Assembly: GCF_047663525.1 (NCBI RefSeq)
Contig: NC_092587.1
Span: 45,034,501 to 45,098,500, forward strand
DNA length: 64,000 bases
Direction: 5' to 3'
DNA from: Anas platyrhynchos
Lineage: Eukaryota; Chordata; Aves; Anseriformes; Anatidae
The position numbers and the translations under genes are program-made. The notes beneath the pieces are model-generated. The model did no database searches. It worked only from the letters and a program-made list of their open reading frames with translations, and had not been told where the DNA came from. Each line of letters starts with the position of its first letter. Position 1 is the first letter of the stretch. Below are positions 26,601 through 36,600 of this stretch, piece by piece.

Positions 26601-29600
26601 AAGATCTGAGGCTGGGCAGAATACCATTCTCACATGAGTAAATATATTCAGACGTATGTAAGTATATACATCAGATGTATATGCTGAATGCTCCAGATAT
26701 TTCTTATTCAATAAATCAGTAACTAAGAAAGTCTGTTCTAAACTTTACTACGGATTACCTGGATTCTTCCAATGGATGTTGAACAGTAAGCAGTCGAGGG
26801 TGTCGAAGTCTGGTTAGCTGCTGAACGCCTCGTTTTAAAGAATCAATAATCTGATCCTTTTCAAATTTTTGGTATTTGTCTATTAGCTTCTTATCAAATA
26901 CAAAAACAGCCACCTCCTAGAAATAAGCAACAGAATTCTTTCAGTACATAACACATCCAAAAAACAAAGCCTATACTCAATTACATATGTGCACACATTT
27001 TTTAAATCAACAGTTCAATGCTACCAATGTAAGAAGTATTTCAATGTGTATCTACGTATATATCTATGTTTCTCTACTTACTCTGTCCTAGTCATAATCA
27101 TTGTGTTTGCATATAAACTCTGGAATATTTATTTTAAGATTATTGTGCTATACTGCTCCCAACCTCACAAACAGTAATGCATAAACTGTAATGTCTACCT
27201 ATAGCATGACCAAGCAATGGATACAGAAGACAGGAAATTGCTTGATTTTAAGTAGACAGAAGCATTTATATTAACTATGAACAAATAAAATATTCTGAGG
27301 ATATGCATTCATTCGGCATTAAATATATCAAGTGGTACTTTATTAAACTACACCCTGTCTCAGTGTTGTTCCAAACCAATACGTTTTATATTAAATTAGA
27401 TTTTCAAGAGAGAATTTATGGTGACAGAATATCTAAGTAATCACTGAACCTGACCATTCACAAGATAACGCATTTGGAATATTTTTTTTACATTTCACAT
27501 GTAAAATGAAATGCCAGAAATGTAATGGATTTTAAAATAGAGAAAAGAGTTCTTCCAACCAACCTCTGCAAATGGAAAAGAAGAAAATTACGAAATTTAT
27601 ATGAAATTTCAAAATTACATAATTGGATGTGAAATAAAAGACTACATCTCCACTATGGAAGCCATTAAATAGAAATAAATCAATTGAAGAAAAAAAAAAG
27701 GAATTAAAAATTTTATCATGAAACAAAACTGAAGCCTTTTTATATTTCTACAACAGTGTCATGATGAATAATAAAGTTAAAAAACAGTAGAAAATAATAT
27801 GAAAACACACAGTTTTGGTTCCAAGAGGAACCATATGCTCTAGTACTACACATTTTATATCCATTATTTTAACTAAAATCTTCAGGAACAGTTACATTAT
27901 TCATTAAAAAAAGACGACCACTAGCAATAGGCTAACATAAATAAATAAATCAGTCCAACACACAAAAACAAATTTATATTTTTTATCTGGTGCCTGTTTC
28001 ATTTAACTGTTATCAGGTGAATGCCTATAACTCACTCAACTAAGCACATGTTTCCTGATTCTGTCCATCTCCTCTCTCTGTTCCAGCCCCAAGTGGGATG
28101 GGTGGAACAGTAACATTGACATAACGCAGGGAAGAACCTTGTGATTACAAAGGATAGCAGACATACTTTTTACTCACAATTCAAAACAAACACACGTTTT
28201 CCATTACAGCAGATTAATGGTTTGAGCAGTAAAGTGACCAATAACAAAATCTCCAACTAATATTGCAGTTCTAAAAACATTTCTGTTTAATGAGAAGTCA
28301 ACAATATCAGATAATGAATATTTAAATCAGAAAGCATGGGACATCAGCCATTTTTTTTTGAATATTTTATGATGGCTATAAGTCCTGTTGGTGCTTGCTA
28401 CAATCCTGCATGATTTGAAGTATGACAGGACTCTTACATATCCAAAATTAGCTCCAATACTTATATGTATATAAAATTGCAGTATGCTAGATATGAAAGT
28501 GATTGCTATTACATTGACTTTGTAGGTACAAATGCCTTTTTTTTTTTTAATCATTATTACAAAGTTTCAAGAATCGAAACAATTTGAGCTTTGTGGTAAC
28601 TTTCTTTCAATACCTTCCTTTTTTATCATGTAACACATCTGATGCCAGAAGAAAGTCACCACAGTGCCAATGGAATACCCATGTCCCCTAAAATGTTCAT
28701 TGTGTTCTGGTATTAATAATTCAAAATACAGCATTCTGAAATGGGAGACATTCAATTCCATAACCAACACTGATTTTATATGCAAGCATCAACAACATAG
28801 TATCTTCACATCCAGAAGTCACCAAGCATCATTGTGCAGAAAAATGACAAAAGAGCTGAGTCTATAGAGAGACCATGGAATATACTCAAGTTACAAAAAT
28901 TACTGAAAGGATATAATATACCTGGAAATATTTAACAGCATTCAGAATTTTGCACTGCATAAGCCAAATAACCCTGTCAGATTTTGGCTACGAACAAATC
29001 ATTTGTGTTTTTCCTCTTCTGTTTTACATCACCTGATATTCAACCCTAAAAAGGAGGGAGGGCTACTGACTGTAACTGATAGAGGTTCCATTTGCTGGTG
29101 ATATAATTACTTTCACAGAAACTTGAAACTGCAAAGGTTTACATAAAATTAATAATTCTTTCCACAGAAAGACCTAGGGAAACTTCCAATTGTATTTTTT
29201 ATTTCATAGGCTTGAAAGAAGATAAACTTCTTTCTGCAAATGACAACTTGTTATTTGGTTCTTCAGTTGCATCATAATTCCAACTTCATGATATGAAAAT
29301 AAATTCAACATAAGAGAGAACAAAATATATTCAAAAATTCAACTGTTTTAAAAAAAAGGAAGTGAAAAAAATAATTTAAGCAGCATTTGGACTATGCTCT
29401 TAGTCATATGGTCTGAATCTTTGGGTGGAACTGTATGGTGCCAGGAGCTGGACTTGATCCTTGAGGGTCCCTTCCAACTCAGGATATTCTATGAAATTAG
29501 GGGCAAAACAGCCTTTAATGACAAAAACTTCCATTTGTTACATGATAGAAAGTAAACACACCTTGTTTAGCATGCTCTTGTCTCAACAGTGTACTGATAG

Positions 29601-32600
29601 CTCCACCACCTGAGTCAAGAAGAATGGACAAGTACATAGAGCTGTAGATGGCCACTTGAGATCTAAGTTCAAAGCACAATTCTGTTCACAAACATGAGCC
29701 AATCTGCACCTTCTTTCTTACCTCCTACATGCTTAAAGTGCTTTACTTCAAAGCAGTATTAGAAAGGTAAAGCTCACTGATGATGTTAACACAGTTGTAT
29801 GCTATGATGTGCACCATGCAAATATTTGCCAAGATAAAGATCTTAAAGAAATCATCTGTTGTTAGAATTTTTATCATTAATCACTGAAAAAGAACAGTTT
29901 TACAATATCTTTGCCAAGAAATTAAATGTCACTAAGTATTTTCCATACAACTTGTAAAAATGGTGTTACCCGTGCAAACAGAAATAAGCATTGCCCACAA
30001 CATGCAAGACACAGGACATATTTTAATTGGGCTATAAACATATTCACTCACCTGTAACACTTTTAGACCCTAAGCAGAAAAGAGTAAATCAGTGTTCTTG
30101 GATTGTGCTCACCTATTTCAGGGAAATCCTGATGACCATTGTCCCAAAGACCAGTTTCTCACCAATACATGCATTTGCAAAAGTTTTGTATCCTTGTATT
30201 AAGAATCACTAAATGCACCAATTTCCTTTTTTTTTTTTCCTGGCTTCTTTGGGCAGTTTTTTATTTGTGCTGGGTATGGATGAGATGGAGTTCACTTTCT
30301 CTATATAGCAGCCCATATGGTGCTGTGTTTCAGACTTGTGGCTGAAACAGTGCTGATAGCATGTCCACCTTTTGACTGTGGCTGAACGGAGTTTGCACAG
30401 GGTCTTAATAAACTGGCAAGAACATTCTGAAGCAATCTTACCCTATCTTTTTCTTTGATTGCTCTTTCTACACAGAAAAAAAGGACAAGTGCAATGTTAT
30501 GCCAGAAAAACATAAGCATACAAAGATGTAATGTTGTATAACTAGAAAGGGTGTAACTAGAAAGAATAAAAAATCTTTTAAATAAGCAGTAAGTCAGCTA
30601 TCATATAGCACCAGACAAGCACACATACACAGGTAAGTATTTTCCTCACTTTCTGTTAGGTTATTATTCAGTCACCAAGCAAGTAAGCAAGAAAAGACAT
30701 GACGTATTGGAAAAAATAAAAAAAAAAAGTAAACATTCAGAAAACCAGGAAAAACAGCAAGGAAGGAACCAGGTAGAAGTCTGAAAAGAACATATGTACT
30801 GCCGTATCATACATATCTACTGTCACAAGATAGGGAATTTTGTAACTGTCACAGACTTAAAATAGAAACCGAATTAGTACACATTTGAAATCTTAACTTC
30901 AGCTGATCAACTTCTGTAAGACAGACGACTTCCACTTGTTCTGGGAACAAACACTTCAGATCAGCACTACCGCTGCAATACTAAGACTCCAAACATAACT
31001 ATTTTATATGGCTACAACGACTTACTACTTGTGTTGTTGCAAAGTAACAAGAAGGGTGATTAAGTCTTACATCCTGCTTGTCAGATCACAATATACATTT
31101 GCTGTAAAAATACATAAATAAATAATTAAATAGAAGCTAAGCGCTTGTAACTCCATGCATGACTTCACAGAAGCGACTGTTACCACTCTAAAAAAAAAGA
31201 CAGTCAGCCACTTCCATATTGCCCAACCAACACTCTAAAGGTACATGCAAAAGAAAAAAGTAATGTTAAACAGCAGATACAGCGCAGTGCAATTGAGCAC
31301 ACAGTGTGTGTCTTGATGGGCAGTTTCGTTCTGCAATATCAAACTACGTTGGCATGATGGCAATATTAATAATGAATGGCAATTACATGTCAAATCACCA
31401 GCCAGCTAAAATTCTCTGCAATACAACTGCCCCTGTATTTTTAATGACTGAGGACAGCATACAAATGCACAGGTGTTAGTAAGGACTAACAGAGATAATA
31501 CAGGTTCAAGTATGGTAACACTTGAACTAACTTTCTGTAAAGTCAGCCTAAAGCTGAAAAAACATGACTGACTGGAAACAAGTTCCATATACTCTGTCGA
31601 CTGGGCAGACTGAACAGAAGTTTCAGTAACTATCTATACTTTCAAAGCTATGCCTGGTACAGGTCAATTACTTACTGAACACATAGATTGTATCAAATCT
31701 ATCAAAACTGTATTTTCAATGTTATCACTGCTTTGAATAAGACAAAAAAAATCATTACATTTGGTAAATTCATTAAACAATGGATGTATTGAGTCCTGGA
31801 ACAACAGACAGATGCAGGAGAATCATATGAACACAATATATGCTTAACATTATGCAGATTCTGACACAATCAGATCACACATTCCCCACATATTATTCAC
31901 TCTGCATGTTATGTTTCTTTTCCATTTGCTACAGTTTATTTTCCTACCATCTAACACATTATACCCATGTTTTCCAAAGTTATTCCTTTGTATCCTTTCC
32001 TTTTTGGCACATCAGTAGCATTGATTCATTCTCTAAGTGACTATGTATCACTTCAGCATCAAGTTTAAGGGAAGACTGTTATCTTATTAACTCTTCTATT
32101 TACTCACTGAAAACTCTATTTCCTCTCAGAGTTTGAAAAAGATGTCACATTTCTCCCATACAATAAAATCACACTCTATAATAACAGCTCTTAAACTCTG
32201 TTTCTGACAAGCCTTCTTCCAAAGTCACTGTTGTAATTCAACCCAGCTGGCAGCTCAACACCACCCAGCTGTTTGCTCAGTCCCCCCAAGTGGGATGGAG
32301 GAGAGAATTGAGGAAAAAGGTAAAATTCACAGGACAAGAAGGCATAATAGGACAGAAAAGGAAAGAAAAATAATACTGTATATAAAACAAGCGATACACA
32401 ATACAATTGCTCACCACCTGCCAACAGATGCCCAGACAGTCCCTGAGCAGCAGCCGTCCCCTGCCCTGTAGAACTCCCTCCAGTTCTACTGTTCAGCACG
32501 ACACCATGCGGTATGGGACATCCCTCTGGCCAGCCTGGGCCAGCTGTCCTGACTCTGACCCCTCCCAGCTTCTAGTGCACTCCCAGCCTCCTTGGTAGCA

Positions 32601-33618
32601 CAACAGCATGAGAAGCTGAAAAGTCCTTGACTCAGTATAAGCACTGCTCTGCAACCACTAAAACGTTGGTGTGTGATCAGCATTATTGCTCTCCTAAATC
32701 CAAAACACAGCAGCATACCAGCTACTATGCAGAAAATTAACTCTAGCTCAGATAAAACCAAGACAGCCACCATTCCACTTTTACCTACACCTTGCTTCAT
32801 GTGAGGCAAAAGTTTGTATACTAGTGCTCTACACACTAACACTTTAAGCAGCGTTACTTTAGAAGGCAAATATACCCAGCTGAAAGTTGCACAAGGAAGG
32901 CAGACCTCAATTCCACCACACCCTACTCCTCTGCCCCACACCCTTCAGTCACTCTATCTCCTGACTTAATAACATCTCTAACCCCTCAATTTTTGTGTGG
33001 CAGCTGAGCAAAAAAATACAGCTTATTTTTCTGAGATCAAATAATGGCATAGTTCACGATCTTTTAATACTGTGAAGAGGTAGTATTATTCCCCCCAGAA
33101 CTGCAAGGTAAACTAAACTGGAGAACTGATCCATGTTAAAACAAACGAGCCTCTTCCTTCTTGTCAGGTTAGTTTTAACTCAAGTTAATTCTTCATCTTC
33201 GTGTCAAGTTTTACGCTATGAATACAGAACAACTTCCTTCTCTGGCAGTGAAGGCTTAATGCATCTGTAACCTACGTAGGTGAGAACATTATATTTAAAT
33301 AGTTTTGATGTCATCAATTCATTTTACAACCTTAAAACTCGTCTACCCAGTTGGGTTTTGTTTTAAATACCACTTGAGAGCTGCTACCTACCAGCCTGTT
33401 ATCTAATGCTTATAAACACAGGTCTTTACTTGACAACCCACCTGTTTTGTTGATTTTTTAGTTCCATTAAATATCTTCCAGGCAAGACCGTTACCACCAC
33501 TGGCAATATGTCGGCCAACATCAAACTCCCTGGTCACAGGATTTCCCATGACCGCGCTGGTGACATCTGCCGTTACCTTCGTAACGGTGCTCTTCAGTTT
33601 ATTCAGCATGGACTCCAT
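8004..33618 (-). CDS. SCYL2: SCYL2, SCY1-like pseudokinase 2 (complete, 17 coding exons)
   Basis: SCYL2 (CVAK104) is a clathrin-coated-vesicle protein that binds clathrin and AP2 and acts in endosome/trans-Golgi sorting. The joined exons give 930 residues, close to the 929 of human. Order: kinase-like domain (about 30-325), HEAT-type helical region (about 330-590), charged coiled-coil stretches (about 595-640 and 676-700), and a low-complexity tail rich in Ser, Asn, Gln and Pro with an NPF motif, ending DLKDLFG. Catalytic signatures are degenerate: the VAIK lysine position reads Phe64, the catalytic loop is HGNVTPEN (176-183) rather than HRD, and DFG is replaced by GFDFC (196-200), while an APE motif is kept at 234-236. 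All introns are GT-AG and all phases match. The ATG at 33618 gives the family's MESMLNKLKS start; the frame extends 12 nt upstream only through a non-AUG codon. Confidence 0.97.
9278..9397 (-). CDS. SCYL2: SCYL2 coding exon (residues 674-713)
   Basis: 120 nt, phase 0 at both ends, CAAG acceptor and CAG/GTGAGA donor. Begins ASLTLEEKQKLAKEQEQAQK, a highly charged helix consistent with the family coiled coil, then a Gln/Pro-rich linker ending PPVKQ. Confidence 0.95.
9838..9915 (-). mobile_element. CR1 3' fragment in SCYL2 intron
   Basis: A short piece of a CR1 3' end on the minus strand. It is recognised by the block reading TTGAGGTTGGAAGGAACC on plus, followed by GTCATCTGGCCCAACCCCCC and a degraded CACACAATC tail. 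It lies in the intron between the residue 644-673 and 674-713 exons. Confidence 0.85.
10610..10699 (-). CDS. SCYL2: SCYL2 coding exon (residues 644-673)
   Basis: 90 nt, phase 0 at both ends, TAG acceptor and AAG/GTATGG donor. Encodes IDKVFNNTGTDLLTSG and a polar stretch ending SSKQKK. This linker is less conserved with human than the kinase-like and HEAT parts. Confidence 0.93.
10816..10882 (-). CDS. SCYL2: SCYL2 coding exon (residues 621-643)
   Basis: 67 nt. It enters with one base completing the lysine codon split from the previous exon (AA/A) and ends in phase 0 at CAG/GTAAGA. Encodes SLDIANQMNVSEEARSSSTS and NQ, aligned to the family SLDIGNQMNVSEE region. Confidence 0.92.
11550..11650 (-). 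CDS. SCYL2: SCYL2 coding exon (residues 588-620)
   Basis: 101 nt, ACAG acceptor, AA/GTAAGT donor (phase 2). Encodes FNSFICVIRDMLNRLEAEHK and a following amphipathic helix (LEQLHVMQEQQ) with coiled-coil character. Confidence 0.95.
12339..12457 (-). CDS. SCYL2: SCYL2 coding exon (residues 548-587)
   Basis: 119 nt. A split glycine codon (G/GT) links it to the previous exon, and it ends at CAG/GTAGGA. Encodes IYKCTFTHKKLGITKEQLAG and the helical segment up to NLNLNQ, nearly identical to human. Part of the HEAT-like region. Confidence 0.96.
14144..14276 (-). CDS. SCYL2: SCYL2 coding exon (residues 504-548)
   Basis: 133 nt, ATAG acceptor, donor G/GTAATT (phase 1). Encodes VRVNSLVCLGKILEYLDKWF, then DDILPFLQQIPSKEPAVLMG, typical HEAT-repeat helices of the SCY1-like family. 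Confidence 0.96.
14747..14860 (-). CDS. SCYL2: SCYL2 coding exon (residues 466-503)
   Basis: 114 nt, phase 0 at both ends, ACAG acceptor, GCT/GTAAGT donor. Encodes ELCLNIIPTFANLIDYPSMK and NSLIPRIKNACLQTSSLA. HEAT-like helices, strongly conserved. Confidence 0.96.
15971..16093 (-). CDS. SCYL2: SCYL2 coding exon (residues 425-465)
   Basis: 123 nt, phase 0, ATAG acceptor, CAG/GTATAG donor. Encodes ILLIFLQKMDLLLTKTPPDE, then VLPMVYRALEAPSIQIQ. HEAT-like region. Confidence 0.96.
18583..18759 (-). CDS. SCYL2: SCYL2 coding exon (residues 366-424)
   Basis: 177 nt, phase 0, TTAG acceptor, CAG/GTATGT donor. Encodes RVIIQRILPCLTSEFVNPDM and continues to FKQQEPIQ, the start of the helical region after the kinase-like domain. 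Confidence 0.96.
20150..20275 (-). CDS. SCYL2: SCYL2 coding exon (residues 324-365)
   Basis: 126 nt, phase 0, TTAG acceptor, AAG/GTATGT donor. Encodes IPFFDDVGAVTLQYFDSLFQ and the lysine/leucine stretch GLPKVLPKLPK that links the kinase-like and helical regions. Confidence 0.96.
21210..21480 (+). mobile_element. CR1 3' fragment in SCYL2 intron
   Basis: Plus-oriented (antisense to SCYL2) diverged CR1 3' region. Recognisable blocks are the AGATTAGATAATAGGAAGAA stretch, GAGCTGCTGGCAGAAGTTGCCC, and GGGTTGGATAGGGCTTTGAGCAACCTGATCTAG. It breaks off inside GGGTTGGAACTACATGAT, so the terminal octamers are missing. Divergence suggests an old insertion. Confidence 0.85.
21879..21995 (-). CDS. SCYL2: SCYL2 coding exon (residues 285-323)
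   Basis: 117 nt, phase 0, GCAG acceptor, AAG/GTCAGT donor. Encodes LSRLSSSNLQNIPEEVREHV and LLLNVAPAVRPDADQMTK. The RPDADQM block is the arginine-containing end of the kinase-like C-lobe. Confidence 0.96.
22771..22992 (-). CDS. SCYL2: SCYL2 coding exon (residues 211-284)
   Basis: 222 nt, phase 0, GTAG acceptor, CAG/GTATGC donor. Carries the activation-segment end and C-lobe: NPEYLAPEY (APE at 234-236), then SDMYSLGAVMYAVFNKGKP, where the helix-F aspartate (Asp248) is retained. Confidence 0.97.
23472..23509 (+). repeat. Tandem duplication of a 19-bp unit
   Basis: The unit CCTGTACCATATGTTCAAG at 23472-23490 is repeated at 23491-23509 with a single mismatch at the last base. It is intronic and looks like a recent local duplication. 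Confidence 0.9.
23640..23789 (-). CDS. SCYL2: SCYL2 coding exon (residues 161-210), degenerate catalytic loop
   Basis: 150 nt, phase 0, ACAG acceptor, GAG/GTAATA donor. Contains HGNVTPENIILN (from 176), where a kinase would have HRDxxxxN, and ITGFDFC (194-200) in place of DFG. The asparagine at 183 is kept. Human SCYL2 has the same departures, so this is a family trait and not damage. Confidence 0.97.
24340..24484 (-). CDS. SCYL2: SCYL2 coding exon (residues 112-160)
   Basis: 145 nt. Its first base completes the arginine codon split from the previous exon (AG/A). Donor CAG/GTATGA. Encodes DCLAFCTEPVFASLANVLGS and the linker to KYGLLQ, the hinge and helix-D part of the kinase-like fold. Confidence 0.97.
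26759..26916 (-). CDS. SCYL2: SCYL2 coding exon (residues 60-112), VAIK-equivalent position
   Basis: 158 nt, CTAG acceptor, donor AG/GTAATC (phase 2). Begins EVAVFVFDKKLIDKYQKFEK. The VAVF tetrad occupies the VAIK position, with Phe64 where ATP-binding kinases have Lys. Ends TRLRHPRLLTVQHPLEES plus a split Arg. Confidence 0.97.
29431..29494 (+). mobile_element. CR1 3' tail fragment
   Basis: Short plus-strand match to the extreme CR1 3' end: GGTGCCAGGAGCTGGACTTG, then GAGGGTCCCTTCCAACTCAG and a degenerate ATTCTATGA octamer. Confidence 0.8.
30266..30405 (+). mobile_element. Truncated ERVL-type LTR fragment, antisense to SCYL2
   Basis: From TGTGCTGGGTATGG onward this aligns by eye with the start of the 32229-32765 LTR in the opposite orientation. 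Shared blocks are GAGATGGAGTT, the TAGCAGCCCATATGGTGCTGTG block, GAAACAGTGCTGATA, and the TTTGCACAGGGTC region. Only the first part of the LTR is present and it is clearly diverged. No internal retroviral sequence is attached. Confidence 0.6.
32229..32765 (-). mobile_element. Solo ERVL-type LTR in sense orientation in SCYL2 intron
   Basis: A 537-bp element bounded by TG...CA termini (plus: TGTTGTAATT ... ACCAAGACA). On the minus strand it runs TGTCTTGGTTTTATCTGAGC, then AGTTAATTTTCTGCATAGTA, the GGTATGCTGCTGTGTTTTGG block, and GTCAAGGACTTTTCAGC, which I recognise as a common avian ERVL-related LTR. Flanking 5-mers are GTCAC and GCCAC, an imperfect target-site duplication. No gag, pol or env sequence is next to it, so it is a solo LTR left by recombination. 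The TATA region of this copy looks degraded (CAGTAGAACTGG). Confidence 0.8.
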
Positions 33619-33639
33619 TGTCTCTACCAAGGTAGTATC
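33442..33639 (-). CDS. SCYL2: SCYL2 exon with start codon (residues 1-59)
   Basis: The exon runs from the acceptor TTTCTAG (just above 33639) to CAG/GTGGGT. The first 21 nt are 5' UTR; coding is 33618-33442. The start ATG at 33618-33616 gives MESMLNKLKSTVTKVTADVT, identical to the known family N terminus. It also carries the glycine-loop-like IASGGNGLAWKIF (38-50). Confidence 0.96.
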
Positions 33640-36600
33640 CTAGAAAGACAAGAAAAAAAGCTTCAGTCTCTCAGAAATTCTATTAACATAAGAGAAATGT
33701 TGAAAATTATAATATGAAAGGATATCTAACCAAGGATCCAACAATATATAGGAGTAACCCACAAAAAAAGGAATATTGAAATATAATTTCCAGGACTTTG
33801 CAGTCAGACATACTCATACTGCACAAACATGTTTATGTGTGCACACCTGGGGAGTGTACATCCTTGTTACCCCTCCTCAAAAACTTATGAATCTGTTGAT
33901 CATTCTTTACTAGATCTATCAAAGCAATTGAAGACACACAACTATTTCTTGAAAATGAATGGCTGAATAAACCAGAGAACCTACAAACTGCTCCCATGAA
34001 AGGAAAGGTTCACACCTTATGCATCAACATCAGTCAAGCAGGAGAACCAAATCCGAATGAAACCAGGTTCCATTGATTCCAGTGCTTATGAAACTAAGCA
34101 TTTTCTGCAGGGAAAGACTGCTTAAAATCCCAGATCAGCAAATGAAAAGATTTGTACTATACAGAAGACAGTTATAAAATATGTTTTCCTACAGTGTGCC
34201 TGCCAAAATGCAAGCTCAAAATTTAATATTTTACCCATCAGAATTGCTGACGTTATTTGTCTGACCTGAGTATTCATGAGCTGATCAGCTCCTGATGGAG
34301 TAGGGAACAACAAACTGCCTTTTTATGCAGCAAAATTGTACGTGTGAGTTTATTTATATCACCTTGCAAATTTAAGAGCTAAAAGACTGTGACTGCTTAC
34401 AATTTAGTTCACCTTCCCCTCTACTGTGCAATTACATGGTTTCCTTGGTTGTCACAATTAGTTCCAAAAATCTGATTTCTCTATTCCATGAGACAGAAGT
34501 TTGAAAAATATATCCCATTTATACAACTGCCTCTCTGATAACAGATACACAAGAAAGAATGGAGACGCGAAAGAAATAGTGAAAGCGAGACAGACATTCA
34601 TCTACTTTATTGATGTGTAGAAAGATGAAGAGAAAATGCAAAGAAATGATTTCCTGGAATAACGATTATGTGGTATATTCAAATGCAACATCTAAAGATA
34701 TTTCTTCACCTGACTTTTCAAATGAGAATACTAATGTCTTCAGCCTATAGTAGAATAAACCTAAGACAGTACATCAGCAAATATATTGAGATCTGTAGAA
34801 ATATTGTTTTCACTCACAGCCTTATTTTTCATATACTTAATTAATTGGTACATAACTTGTGCAAAACTATCTTGAAAAATAGCAAATGTCACTACTGTTC
34901 AAATGAAAGAGACTACATTCAGTTGTGATAAAGAAGTTTCCCAAGTTTTACCAGCGAGGACAAAAGAAGAGAAGGCACTAACAAGCAATCCAGGGAGCAG
35001 TGAGACTAATCAGCCCCAATGCCCAACAGATCTGATGAGAAGAGCCTATTTGCAGTGAATGAAACCTTTACCCACTGCTCAGGTATTATAAGGCATTGTT
35101 CTGGTCCACACAGATTATCTGGTGTCTGATCAGCCAGCGTTTTCCACATTCGTGACACAGATGGGAGTTTGTTTCCTCTCCATGCTTCCTTACTCCCACA
35201 AAACCCGTAGCTATTTGTCTTTGGCAACTGCGTATCTCAGTCAAACTTGTCTGAATAACTTCAGTCCAGTCATTTCAGTCATGCACACCTTCTCCCCCTG
35301 GTACTACAGAGCTGATTCCATACAAACTCAAGGCAAATAACCTGGTTAGTACTAAATTTGACAGACAGACTTGTTTCCTAAAAGAGGTAATAAACACACT
35401 AAGCAATTTTTCTTAAAAGAATTTTCGGAGTAACCGAAGAATTCACTCATGTAGATGTATGGCACTGTGCTAACCTAGTTCTATGCAAACGCTAGCCCTG
35501 TGCTGGAAGCAACACAGGATGTTGCTGTGTCCTGACTACTGCAGCAGTTATATCCCACCCTCAGTAATCTTCCCCAGCAAAACATGCAATTACACTACCG
35601 TTGTAACTCCAGAGACACTTCTCCAATGCCCATGTCAGCTGAGTAACACAACTTTGTGCCTCTAAACAGAGAGCCAGACTAGGAGATTTAAGAGAAGGTA
35701 TTATAAAAAAGAAAGGTATCGGCTTTAAAATCAGAAATAGTAGTTATGGCTTCAACAGGACTACTCAGGAGCAGAACCAGATATGAAGCACATTCTGGAT
35801 GAAGTAGGTCTTAATTATGGGGATGGGGAGCTCTACATATGATGAGCTGAGCCTGAACACAAGATAATCTTAAGAGTAATTATGTGCTTGCTTGGTATGT
35901 ACTAAGTCTTTTGTTGAGAACACAGCTGGAAATAAACTATGGAGCCACAGAATTCCTTTAGTAATTTTACTATTTGTGACATTTTATTACAAAATATCAA
36001 TTTTACCTTATCAATTCTGCTATGGAAAAATGCATGCAACTCTTGGCCCAAGACCAAACAGCTTTAGACACTGTCCAAGATCCCTGTACAAAGGAACTTT
36101 TCTTTAACCTGATAAATTGTTAGAAACAAGGATCATGGAGTATTCTGAATACGAGCAATAGATTATTATATTTTACATATATATTTAATGTCTTCAGGTT
36201 TTATTCTGTAGGAAAACCTCTACATACTAAGAGACTACAAAAACAATCTAATAAGTTTAAGATAACTACTATTCTAATTTATCTGTTTTTAAATTTTGGG
36301 CTATTTGCATTCTGTTTTGTTCACTCCCAGCCAACAAATCATCTGTAGCATCAACAATGTTGGAATTCTCAAATCCAGAGAGAGACTTCACAAAATTAGT
36401 TGTGGTGATGGGAAGAAGAAAATGTATGTACATGCATGCACACATTAGTTGGATAAACTCGAAGGACAACTTCTCTATATATACAGACAGTGGAAAAATG
36501 TAGTACTAATTGACAGAGAACCGCCTTCTGCTGCGGGTGACAGACTAACCGCAGTGAGAAGCCTGGAAAAGCCGCGAGGTGAGAATGCCAACAGCATTCC

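Larger units (their letters stand above)
26917..33441 (-). other. SCYL2: SCYL2 intron between the first two coding exons (6.5 kb)
   Basis: Donor CAG/GTGGGT at 33442/33441 and acceptor CTAG at 26917. AT-rich. Holds a short plus-strand CR1 tail (29431-29494), an antisense LTR fragment (30266-30405) and a sense-oriented solo LTR (32229-32765). No additional exon is recognisable. Confidence 0.85.

Noticed and set aside
28080-28115. CCCCAAGTGGGATGG match to part of the 32.2-kb LTR
   Set aside because: Only about 15 bp shared, with no extension; too short to call an LTR fragment.
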